The notes under the pieces: model-generated
The model's database searches: none
What the model saw: only the letters and a program-made list of their open reading frames with translations
Told to the model about the DNA's origin: nothing
DNA from: JBBDIP01 sp050260675
GTDB taxonomy: Bacteria; Bacillota; Sulfobacillia; Fermentithermobacillales; Fermentithermobacillaceae
Length of the DNA stretch: 64,000 bases
Assembly: GCA_050260675.1 (NCBI GenBank)
Contig: JBLNCN010000005.1
Span: forward strand, 248,001-312,000
Direction of reading: 5' to 3'
Program-made: the position numbers and the translations under genes
Shown: one piece after another, positions 35,102 to 42,656 of the stretch
How positions within the stretch are numbered: the first letter of the stretch is position 1
Layout of the letters: each line of letters starts with the position of its first letter

Positions 35102-35788
35102 CTATTTGACCTCCAGTAGTAAGTCGGCGAGAAGATGCCACGAAAGCGACAGGTAGTCTCCTGCAGCGGATGAGCCGTGCTGCAGAGCATCCATCGCGTC
35201 GGACAGCGCCTTTCCAAGCTCGGGATCAAGGGCAGCTCCGCCCTCTGCTTCCGACAAGTAGTCCATAGCCAGCGCCAGCTCCCTTATCGCGACGGCGCGA
35301 TTCCCAGCCGCCAGTTCAGATCTGGCAAGCGCAAGGGCCGTGAACCCGGCCAGCATCCGGTCTCTGCCTATCCCTTCGGCGCGAAGAGGCCCGATAGCGG
35401 CATTCATACCTGTCGTCTGCTGTTCGGGGTCGCTTGCGCTCGGAGCATCGGGCGGCCTTACGGGCTGAGCCTCAATCACCTGCACTCTGGAGACCAGTCG
35501 GGCCATGTCCTCCTCAATCTTAGAGAGCCTGCCTTCCGCGGCAGCCGCCCTAGACAGGGCTTCATCCGCTTTCACGCTCTCGGGCTCCAATGATTCCGAC
35601 GCCAGCAGGCGCACTGCAGGACCAAATAGCGCCAGAGTCGCATCGGGAAAGTACTGGGCACCCAGAGAGAGCCCGGCCGCCGCGACCACCGGAACCAGTA
35701 CCAAGTAGATAGCCGCCATGACCACGTTACGGAGCATCCTGTACCCCGGGTGCGCGTACGGCACCTTTGCGGGTGACGTCTCTCCCAC
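35102..35788 (-). CDS. Unknown membrane-anchored coiled-coil protein
   Basis: One transmembrane helix (about residues 19-43 of the chosen frame) is followed by an Ala/Glu-rich helical region with heptads (residues about 75-105) and a C-terminal helical domain rich in Ala and Leu. I do not recognise a family. GTG 35788 has GGGAG 8 bases upstream; GTG 35797 is the longer option. Its place between two MFS genes suggests a shared operon. Confidence 0.65.
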   Translation of the reverse strand: MGETSPAKVPYAHPGYRMLRNVVMAAIYLVLVPVVAAAGLSLGAQYFPDATLALFGPAVRLLASESLEPESVKADEALSRAAAAEGRLSKIEEDMARLVSRVQVIEAQPVRPPDAPSASDPEQQTTGMNAAIGPLRAEGIGRDRMLAGFTALALARSELAAGNRAVAIRELALAMDYLSEAEGGAALDPELGKALSDAMDALQHGSSAAGDYLSLSWHLLADLLLEVK

Positions 35789-35886
35789 GAAGACCACTCC
35801 CTCGCTTGCGAGCGATTTCGGCGGGATTTACTTCTCGCCCCGGAAAACCTATCCCTCTAGCCGGTCAGCTGTCCTCAACGCATGGA

Positions 35887-37272
35887 TCACGCTTGAAGAG
35901 CCGTCTGCGTCGATCGCCCAGCGAGGGCTCTACGGTCAAGAACTCGCACAAGAAGGAACGTGAAGCTCCCCGCGAATCTGAACACCGCAGTCGCTATGAA
36001 CGCCCAGAAGAACCCGAAGAGCGAGAGCAGGGATACGCCAAGCATCGGCGCGACTATCGCGGCGCCGTTAACCGCAGTGGTGTAGTACGCGATGTACGTC
36101 GCCTTGCTCTTCTCCGGCGTCACTTCAAGGAGCTGGTTGAAGAGCGCGAGGTTCACCCCCGAAAAGATAGCTCCGGTGAGAAGGTTGAAGACCGCCACCG
36201 TGACCAAACTGTTCGATACTGCGTACGCTACCGGTACGATGAAAATGCCGAGACTGGAAAGGAAAAGAGTTGTCAGATTGCCCAACTGGTTGCACTTCCT
36301 CGCCCAGAAGCCGTAGCCTAGGAGCGTTCCCCCTGTATTAGTAAGGTTGAGAAGGCTCACCCAGGTGTTATTGGCGCCGAGGACCTTTACCTGGTACAGG
36401 GTGAAGAGGGGCCACGGTGTCTGCCAGCATAGATAGAAGACTATAGAGGCAAGCGTGTACCTCACGAAACGATCGTGGCTCAAAACCTCGCGTAGCACAG
36501 ATCTCACGCTGGCAAGGCCCTGGCGGCCTCCAGAGGCAGCGCCGTGTTCGCCCGACCTGGGCTCACCTGACCTTGACTCATCTGTCTTGCGCTCGACTGA
36601 TACAGGTTCGTCTGACCTAGGTTCATCCACACGGGAAAGCACCCACAGCTCGCCCAAACTGAACAGAAACGCGCAGGCAAAGGTTATCTGATAGCCCCGC
36701 GGATACCCCACGATATCGATTACTCTGCCCGTAAGCAGCACCATCAGTGTGCCGGCCAGGTTCATGAGCCTGTTTCTCGCCGCAAAGGCCTCGGCGCGGC
36801 GGTTCATCGGGACCACTTTTGATATGAAGGCCTGCCAACCGATGTTGGCTATGGAGGCCGGGATGTTCATGATCGCGACCGTAAACACCAGCAGCCACGC
36901 CTGCTTGTCCTGGGTAAAGAAGGGGATGGACGCCACAAACAAGTAGAACAGACGGTGGACCAAGATGAACCTGCTCACGGCTGTGCGCTTGCGAGGCTGG
37001 CGGTCGATGAACCGCCCTCCTGGGATCATTGAAAGCAGGCTGACGAGCGCCGGTCCTGATGAGAGTAGTCCTACCTGGAAGTCTGATGCCCCCAGCTTCA
37101 CAGCGAATATGCCGATAAACGGAGCGGCAAGGTTAAGGGCCATAATGCTCGCGATCCCATGGTAGATATTCACGCGTATGTTGCGTTCCAGTGCGTCGGG
37201 GCTGTTGCCAGCGGGCCTTTCTGCGGAAAGGTCCGAGAATAACCCCTGCAACATACGCCGCAGACTAGCCAT
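35887..37272 (-). CDS. MFS transporter
   Basis: A 461-residue, 12-helix major facilitator with a motif-A-like loop GGRFIDRQPRKR after helix 2. The central cytoplasmic loop carries an unusual run of Asp/Glu/Ser/Arg repeats (about residues 218-245: DEPRSDEPVS, DESRSGEPRSGEH) built from a 5-residue D/E-E-P-R-S unit. Good GGAGGGAG ribosome site. It is preceded by an extended -10 promoter. Substrate unknown. Confidence 0.83.
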   Translation of the reverse strand: MASLRRMLQGLFSDLSAERPAGNSPDALERNIRVNIYHGIASIMALNLAAPFIGIFAVKLGASDFQVGLLSSGPALVSLLSMIPGGRFIDRQPRKRTAVSRFILVHRLFYLFVASIPFFTQDKQAWLLVFTVAIMNIPASIANIGWQAFISKVVPMNRRAEAFAARNRLMNLAGTLMVLLTGRVIDIVGYPRGYQITFACAFLFSLGELWVLSRVDEPRSDEPVSVERKTDESRSGEPRSGEHGAASGGRQGLASVRSVLREVLSHDRFVRYTLASIVFYLCWQTPWPLFTLYQVKVLGANNTWVSLLNLTNTGGTLLGYGFWARKCNQLGNLTTLFLSSLGIFIVPVAYAVSNSLVTVAVFNLLTGAIFSGVNLALFNQLLEVTPEKSKATYIAYYTTAVNGAAIVAPMLGVSLLSLFGFFWAFIATAVFRFAGSFTFLLVRVLDRRALAGRSTQTALQA

Positions 37273-37344
37273 CTCCGTGTCTCCCTCCGGATAGCGCTCT
37301 ACCGGCTCCCAGCGCTGTCCCCCAAAAGAGCATGCTAAAATCAG

Positions 37345-37353
37345 ATTATACCA
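37345..37353 (-). promoter_or_regulatory. Extended -10 promoter of the MFS operon
   Basis: Minus-strand TGGTATAAT (37353-37345) is a perfect extended -10 element; a TAGACA lies 20 bases further upstream, too far for a good -35. Confidence 0.5.
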
Positions 37354-37390
37354 TATGGAATCTGGGCTGCTGTCTAGGGTGTGAGGAAGT

Positions 37391-38287
37391 ATGGAAGCTG
37401 GGGGGACTCAAGTGGGATTCCTGAAAGGCGTGCTATTGACGGTAAGCGCTATCATCTTCTTTGTGGCGGTAACGACCCTTGGGCTCTCCTACTCCCTGCT
37501 GTCCTCCGCGAGCCCTAGTTCGGTCCTCCAGTTAGCTGAGGAGTTCGGTGGGACCGACGTCGTGGTGGGCGACATACTCGAGATCATTGTCGATCCAATG
37601 CCCGAAGACTTTGCCCGCAGGGAAAAGATCATCGAAGCCGTCAAGGCCACGCTCTCTACCGAGAAGGTGAGCGACCTTGTGGACCAGGCGATTTCGTCCA
37701 TCCGCGCCTACATCGGATCCGCCGGGCAGGACTCGGTAACCATAGACCTGCGGGGCCTTAAGGCCAGCTTCCTCAATCACCTCAGGGCCTCATATGACGG
37801 CTCCATTGAGGACATCGAATTGGACCTGCAAGAGATGCCGGATCGGGCCGACGTCAGCCGCTTCATTTCCATGGAGGACGCTAAGGAGCTGGCAGGGCCG
37901 TACAGGATCTTTGCCAACCTGCCCCTTATCTCGGCCGGCGTCGCTGTTGCTTGTGTGCTACTCCTGCTGAACTGCGGCGGAGTCGGACCAGGTCTTCGCC
38001 TGGCGGGCCTCCTGGCATTGATGGCCTCGGCTCTGCTTCTTGGAGGATCGCCGACAGCTAAAGCCCGTGTTACAGGCCTCATTCCAGACGCACTATCAGG
38101 CCCCACGCTACCAGTGCCTATACCGGTGGATCCCCCGGCCCTATTGATCGCGGCCACCGGGCTCGTCCTCGCTAGAGTGCGGTTGTCAGCTGCTGTCCTC
38201 GCGATCATTGGGGCTGCTATGGCTACAGCGCCTCGGCTCATCGGAGAACGATCTGCGCAGGAAAAGCGCCCCTCTACACCAGCCTGA
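37391..38287 (+). CDS. Unknown membrane protein with an extracytoplasmic central domain
   Basis: One N-terminal helix (residues 11-33), a soluble central region of about 140 residues rich in Asp/Glu (VDPMPEDFARREKIIEAVK; DLQEMPDRADVSRFI), then three or four C-terminal hydrophobic helices. I do not recognise a family. GAGGAAGT precedes the ATG. It is convergent with the aldo/keto reductase gene, overlapping it by 14 bases. Confidence 0.7.
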   Translation: MEAGGTQVGFLKGVLLTVSAIIFFVAVTTLGLSYSLLSSASPSSVLQLAEEFGGTDVVVGDILEIIVDPMPEDFARREKIIEAVKATLSTEKVSDLVDQAISSIRAYIGSAGQDSVTIDLRGLKASFLNHLRASYDGSIEDIELDLQEMPDRADVSRFISMEDAKELAGPYRIFANLPLISAGVAVACVLLLLNCGGVGPGLRLAGLLALMASALLLGGSPTAKARVTGLIPDALSGPTLPVPIPVDPPALLIAATGLVLARVRLSAAVLAIIGAAMATAPRLIGERSAQEKRPSTPA

Positions 38288-39230
38288 TCGCGAATTGGGG
38301 GCACACCGGCGCGCAGTAGCCGCACAGAATGCACTTGGCCTTGTCGTTGCGGGCTTTGCCGTCCACCAGCGTCATTGCCGCGTTCGGGCAGGTCTTCACG
38401 CATGAGCCGCAGCCGATGCAGAAAGGCTGGACCAGGAGCCGTTTGGTCTTCATAGTGCGCTCGGCAAGCCCCTGAGGCACTGCCTCGCCGTTGAAGATCC
38501 GCAGGTTCATCTCTACTTCGTCCATCTGGACCATTCCAACCGCAACAGATGATATGCCGGGGACAGACCTCACGTATGCAAAGGCTTCCTCCCTGCTCCC
38601 AAGCAGGTTGCCGCCGGCGAGGGCCTTCATAGCGAACAGCCCTTTGCCCCTCTCCCAAGCTTCCTTGATAGCCTGCTCCATCTCTTCCCTGGTGCCGTGC
38701 AAGATCCCCATGCCTATGGAGTTGATAATGGGAAAGATCACGTCTATCTCGTCGAGGGTTGCCGCGGCCCTGACCACGTCAACTGAGTGGGTGGATATGC
38801 CGACGGCACGCACTATGCCCTTTGCTTTCATATCGGTAAGGCACCTCAGGGCTCCCGCACGTGACTGGAACACCGTCCGGTCGACCCTGGCGGCGTGAAG
38901 GTGGAAGATGTCGAGCACATCCCGCCCCAGCGCCTCTCGGGCCTCTAACACCGCCTTCTCCATGTCCTCGTAGGAGGCTGCCGCGGACTTGGTAGAGATG
39001 ATGACACCCTTGGCCTTGTCCCCCAGACGGTCGAGGGCGTTCTTGATGTGAGGGTAGGTGCGGTATGACTGGGCTGTATCGAGGAAGTTGACCCCGCCGC
39101 GAACGGCACGGGCTATGAGCTCGCCCCCTGCTTCCGGCGAAAGCCCGAACTGGTTCGGACCCATCGGCAACACGCCGAACCCCAGCTCGCTTACGGAAAG
39201 CCCGGTCTTGCCAAGAGTAGTTGTACGCAT
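38274..39230 (-). CDS. Aldo/keto reductase with C-terminal 4Fe-4S domain (second copy)
   Basis: Same architecture as the gene at 25901-26878. The barrel starts RTTTLGKTGLSVSELGFGVLPMG, has FLDTAQSYRTYPH with the catalytic region, and ends with CIGCGSCVKTCPNAA and CILCGYCAPVCP. The ATG at 39230 has GGGGGT 7 bases upstream and matches the family N-terminus better than 39245. Substrate unknown; a role in anaerobic reduction is inferred. Confidence 0.87.
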   Translation of the reverse strand: MRTTTLGKTGLSVSELGFGVLPMGPNQFGLSPEAGGELIARAVRGGVNFLDTAQSYRTYPHIKNALDRLGDKAKGVIISTKSAAASYEDMEKAVLEAREALGRDVLDIFHLHAARVDRTVFQSRAGALRCLTDMKAKGIVRAVGISTHSVDVVRAAATLDEIDVIFPIINSIGMGILHGTREEMEQAIKEAWERGKGLFAMKALAGGNLLGSREEAFAYVRSVPGISSVAVGMVQMDEVEMNLRIFNGEAVPQGLAERTMKTKRLLVQPFCIGCGSCVKTCPNAAMTLVDGKARNDKAKCILCGYCAPVCPQFAIRLV

Positions 39231-39298
39231 TGAGGATACCCCCATTCCGGCAGCATAAGCTCCTTGTCGTTTGAGTACGGCATTGTTCTGCAGAAACC

Positions 39299-40582
39299 TT
39301 ACCGTATGAGATGGAACGCGGTCTGCCTGCCGTCGAGGAAGCGGACGCGCTCGCCGTCAAACCAGATGTCTTCCTCGAGAGCCGCCGTGACTACCTGCCC
39401 TCCCCACTCGGGTACAGGCTTTTTGGCGCAGAGCTCCATCGCGTGGCACGTGTCCGCGAAGAGCTCGTAGTCGCCTCGCCCGGGCACTCCTTCCTGATGG
39501 TCGAACAGCCCGATGGTGGGACCGGCGCCGTGGCCGTGATTGCCCAAGGGATGCGTGTAGATGCTCCCGTCGATTCCAGCCGCCTTCATCTTTGCCAGCG
39601 ACTCCGCCAGTATCTGGTTTCCTGTCCGGCCCAACTGCATTTCAGCTGCAAGAATATCTTGGAGATCGTTCCCGGCCTTCAGCGCGGCCTTTAGGCCCGC
39701 TGGGGCATCGTTCTCACCCGGCCTTAGGACGTAGGCCAGCTGTTGGCAGTCGGTCGCCAACCCGAGGTAGTGGAATCCTACATCGCAGTGGAGCACATCT
39801 CCTGGCCGTATCACTTCGCCGGGGCCCAAATCCTGCTTTCCGCGCCTTTGCGCCGATACGCTGGGATGGAACCATGCCGGAAGACCCTGAGCCTCCATGC
39901 GCTGGCGTATCCACCAGGTCACATCCAGACTCGTGGTCACTCCTGGGTGGACTACCGCGGCTGAGAACGCCTCTGCAACGATACCGTGGACCATCTGCAC
40001 GATCCCGGGATACGCGTCCAGTTCGTCCTTGCTCCTGCGCTCAAGCCAGCCCACAGCCAGCCTTTCGGCGCCACGTGTCCTCGTGGCCAGGTCATCGCCA
40101 AGCGCCCTCATGAGTTCCCCATGTTCGGCGTGAGTGAGCCCGTCTCCGAACGCGAAGGTCTTTGAGACGTTGATCCCAATGCACTTCGGATCTCTCTCAC
40201 GCACGAGGCGGGCAACGCACTCCCATTGCTCCTCTTTGAACTGGTCCCAGACCCCTTGATACAACTCGTCGTGCCCGGAACCTGTTCTTGACAGTGAGAG
40301 ACGTTCCACGCTTCCATCGGGCTTTAGGAAGAACAGGAGAATAGTCCTCCTCCTCGCCGATATGGACGTAGTTGGGGGCAAGAGAGTCATGAGCACCGGA
40401 TCCTCGTTATACTCCCGGCCCGAGACGATCCAGGCGTCGAAGCCTTCTCTCCGCATTATCTCGGGAAGGATGGTGTCAAGCCGCTTCCTAAGCCATCCCA
40501 TCCGTGTGGCTGCCTGCTGCCTCAAGGGCAGTATCTTGTGCTCCCAAAGTGAGGCGCCGTGCTCTCCAAGGATATGGTCCAT
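39299..40582 (-). CDS. M24-family metallopeptidase (Xaa-Pro aminopeptidase-like)
   Basis: A pita-bread metallopeptidase. The N-terminal creatinase-like domain covers about residues 1-165. The C-terminal domain has the metal ligands in LHCDVGFHYLGLATDCQQLAY (two Asp), the His in THPLGNHGHGAGPTIG, and a late Glu region. Members cleave X-Pro bonds or related amides, so a peptidase role is likely but not proven. It lies just downstream of a DUF3830 gene on the same strand. Confidence 0.82.
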   Translation of the reverse strand: MDHILGEHGASLWEHKILPLRQQAATRMGWLRKRLDTILPEIMRREGFDAWIVSGREYNEDPVLMTLLPPTTSISARRRTILLFFLKPDGSVERLSLSRTGSGHDELYQGVWDQFKEEQWECVARLVRERDPKCIGINVSKTFAFGDGLTHAEHGELMRALGDDLATRTRGAERLAVGWLERRSKDELDAYPGIVQMVHGIVAEAFSAAVVHPGVTTSLDVTWWIRQRMEAQGLPAWFHPSVSAQRRGKQDLGPGEVIRPGDVLHCDVGFHYLGLATDCQQLAYVLRPGENDAPAGLKAALKAGNDLQDILAAEMQLGRTGNQILAESLAKMKAAGIDGSIYTHPLGNHGHGAGPTIGLFDHQEGVPGRGDYELFADTCHAMELCAKKPVPEWGGQVVTAALEEDIWFDGERVRFLDGRQTAFHLIR

Positions 40583-40760
40583 GGTCCCTGCCCCTTTCCC
40601 TGGCTAGGCTCGTATCCATCTTTCACTATTGGCCAGAGGGGCAAGATTTCCTGCACGTTGCGTGGCAGCGCGGCGCAACGCGGCATTGCAGCGTCGTGTG
40701 GCAACGTGGCGTTGCAGCCCCAGGGACGGCAACTATGCGCCCGGGTCACGATTCGGGATC

Positions 40761-41174
40761 TCAGAGGTAATCAATAGTGATTTCCTGCGCGCCTTCCCAG
40801 AGGACCTTCTTGCCAAGCGCTTCGAGGTTTTCCAGCCCCTCTATCACGGTCAAGAAGTGATTGCCCGCTAGCTGCCCAACTTGGCTCGAAAACAAGCACC
40901 GGCCGTAGGCGACGATAATCTCCATTTCGCTTATCCCGCCCGGATACAGCAGGAACTCGCCCTTGGCGGGATGGCTTGTGTGGTTTTCGTAATCCAGGCC
41001 CAGCCTCACATCGCCGTAGGGGATCCACATTGCCTCCCCGCTCCAGCGCACATGGATCAGTCTGTCTCGCAGAGGTAGCATGGCCTTGAATGCTTCGCAC
41101 GTCTTCGGAGCCAATTCCTCCTCAAGTTTCCCTATGAACTTAAATCCGCCTGCAGTAATCCTCAGTTTTGTCAT
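40761..41174 (-). CDS. DUF3830 cyclophilin-like protein
   Basis: This 137-residue protein matches DUF3830, a cyclophilin-like beta-barrel family. The cues are the N-terminal F-x-G-x-L-E-E-x-L-A-P-x-T pattern, GDVRLGLDYENHTSHPAKGEFLLYP and EIIVAYG. Cyclophilin active-site residues are not conserved in the family. Members are often beside amidohydrolase or M24 genes, as here. GGAGG lies 8 bases before the ATG. Function unknown. Confidence 0.78.
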   Translation of the reverse strand: MTKLRITAGGFKFIGKLEEELAPKTCEAFKAMLPLRDRLIHVRWSGEAMWIPYGDVRLGLDYENHTSHPAKGEFLLYPGGISEMEIIVAYGRCLFSSQVGQLAGNHFLTVIEGLENLEALGKKVLWEGAQEITIDYL

Positions 41175-41289
41175 TCACAAAACCTCCAGATCGACATTCT
41201 AGCTCCATGCCGCCCATTGTGGCGTCTGCCGCCTTCACTCTACATCTCCATGGACTTCGGTCACAGTGCTTGCCGCGAGGATGCTGAGC

Positions 41290-41316
41290 ACGGATTGTAC
41301 ATATTGTACAATCCGT
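41290..41316 (+). promoter_or_regulatory. Perfect 12-base dyad, likely operator
   Basis: ACGGATTGTACA (41290-41301) and TGTACAATCCGT (41305-41316) around a TAT centre, 32 bases before the next start codon. A dyad of this size is typical of an autoregulatory antitoxin or repressor site. Confidence 0.65.
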
Positions 41317-41347
41317 ACACATATGCTACTTTGGAGGTGATGGAGGG

Positions 41348-41794
41348 ATGACCGTGATCGCAGAGTACAACTTCAGCAAGGCTCGAAGCAACTTGACCGA
41401 GTTGATTGACGGAGTACAGCAGCTTGCGCCAGCAGTCATCCGCCCGAGAAAGAAGACGGAGGACGCAAGCGTTGTCCTCTCTCGAGCATTTCTCAAGATG
41501 ATCCTGCAAGAGGCAGAAACCTCTCGAGTACAGCCGCGAGTTCTATCGGAAGCTGATGGGTCGGTTACTGTGATTCTTGAACCTCTCGACATCGCGGTCA
41601 ACAGCGGCTCCAGGGAAGCAGCCATCCAGGAAGCAGTCAATGAAGCCGTGGAGTACGCGCGAGAGTACCTGGACCCCTCCAATGTTGCATTCTACCTGCG
41701 ATCCCCTAACCGTCGGCCACACCTTTCAACAGTGCTCAGAATAGCTATCTGCGACTCCACTCCCGAGATCCTTGAGGTTCTCAATCTCGCCTAG
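41348..41794 (+). CDS. Phd-like antitoxin-domain protein, no toxin partner seen
   Basis: The N-terminal 55 residues (EYNFSKARSNLTELIDGVQQ, then AVIRPRKKTEDASVVLS) resemble the Phd/YefM DNA-binding fold. The C-terminal 90 residues are unlike a short antitoxin tail: they contain VTVILEPLDIAV and a helical Glu/Ala segment. A strong GGAGGTGATGGAGG site precedes the ATG, and a 12-base dyad lies upstream. The next gene is convergent, so no toxin is adjacent. It may be an orphan antitoxin or a different regulator. Confidence 0.6.
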   Translation: MTVIAEYNFSKARSNLTELIDGVQQLAPAVIRPRKKTEDASVVLSRAFLKMILQEAETSRVQPRVLSEADGSVTVILEPLDIAVNSGSREAAIQEAVNEAVEYAREYLDPSNVAFYLRSPNRRPHLSTVLRIAICDSTPEILEVLNLA

Positions 41795-41881
41795 GTGGGG
41801 AGAGCTGGTCCGCTATTACCGTAGCACCGGGTGGGAGGAGATCCCGGAGGTGACCACTCGCAGCTAGTAAGCGTTTCTCTA

Positions 41882-42637
41882 TTACGTTCGAAGAGACCGG
41901 CCTGGCCTGCGCTCCAAAAGCGCGCCATCGCTCATGCTCCAGACCCTATCTGCGGCGTCAGCTATCGCGAGGTTGTGAGTCACCACCACGACGCAATAGC
42001 CCTCGTCGTGGGCCAGCTTGCCGAGGATTTCCATCACCCTCCTGCCGTTAGCAACGTCCAGGTTTCCAGTGGGCTCGTCAGCAAGGAGGATTCTCGCCCC
42101 GCTGGCCAGCGCCCGGGCAATCGCCACACGCTGCTGCTCACCGCCTGAAAGGTTAGCCGGGAAGCGTCCGTACTTCTCGTCCTCGATGCCTACAGCCCAC
42201 AAAAGATCCTTGGCGTGAACCTCGACGTCCTTTTCCGGTATCCCGCTAAGTTCCATGGGAAAGCAGACGTTCTCGAGAACAGTCAACAGCGGGAAGAGGT
42301 GGAACGCCTGAAAGATCATGGCCACCTTTTCGCGCCGGTATCGATCCAGGTCCATGGATGCCAGGTCCTCCCCGTCCATGACTATCCTGCCGGACGAGGG
42401 CTCGTCGAGGCCGGCCATGAGCGAAAGGAGGGTGGTCTTGCCACTCCCCGAAGGGCCGACGACAGCGCAGACCTCGCCGCCCCGGAAGGAACACGACACG
42501 GTGTCTACCGCGGCCCGATCCGCGTTCCTGTAACGATAAGTCACGTTCTCGAGTCTTAACTCGACCACTGCGTATCCCCCGCCATCCTGGATGGTCCTCA
42601 ATAGTTCACGAAGGTCTCCCCGTTGGGAAAAGCACAC
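41882..42637 (-). CDS. ABC transporter ATP-binding protein (MacB/LolD type)
   Basis: ATPase partner of the large FtsX-like permease, which it follows by 19 bases. Walker A GPSGSGKTT, Q-loop FQAFHLFP, signature LSGGEQQR, Walker B ILLADEPTG and the H-loop VVTHN are all intact. The GTG at 42568 (MVELRLENVTYRYR) gives the normal family N-terminus and is a strong alternative start. Members export or extract lipids, peptides or drugs; substrate unknown. Confidence 0.92.
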   Translation of the reverse strand: MCFSQRGDLRELLRTIQDGGGYAVVELRLENVTYRYRNADRAAVDTVSCSFRGGEVCAVVGPSGSGKTTLLSLMAGLDEPSSGRIVMDGEDLASMDLDRYRREKVAMIFQAFHLFPLLTVLENVCFPMELSGIPEKDVEVHAKDLLWAVGIEDEKYGRFPANLSGGEQQRVAIARALASGARILLADEPTGNLDVANGRRVMEILGKLAHDEGYCVVVVTHNLAIADAADRVWSMSDGALLERRPGRSLRT

Positions 42638-42656
42638 AGGTCGCTTCTCCTTCTCT

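Noticed and set aside
40675..40718. Two 18-base copies of GCAACG-YGGC-RTTGCAGC with 26-base period
   Set aside because: Only two copies in a short intergenic stretch, no flanking array or gene of the CRISPR or IS type; probably local duplication.
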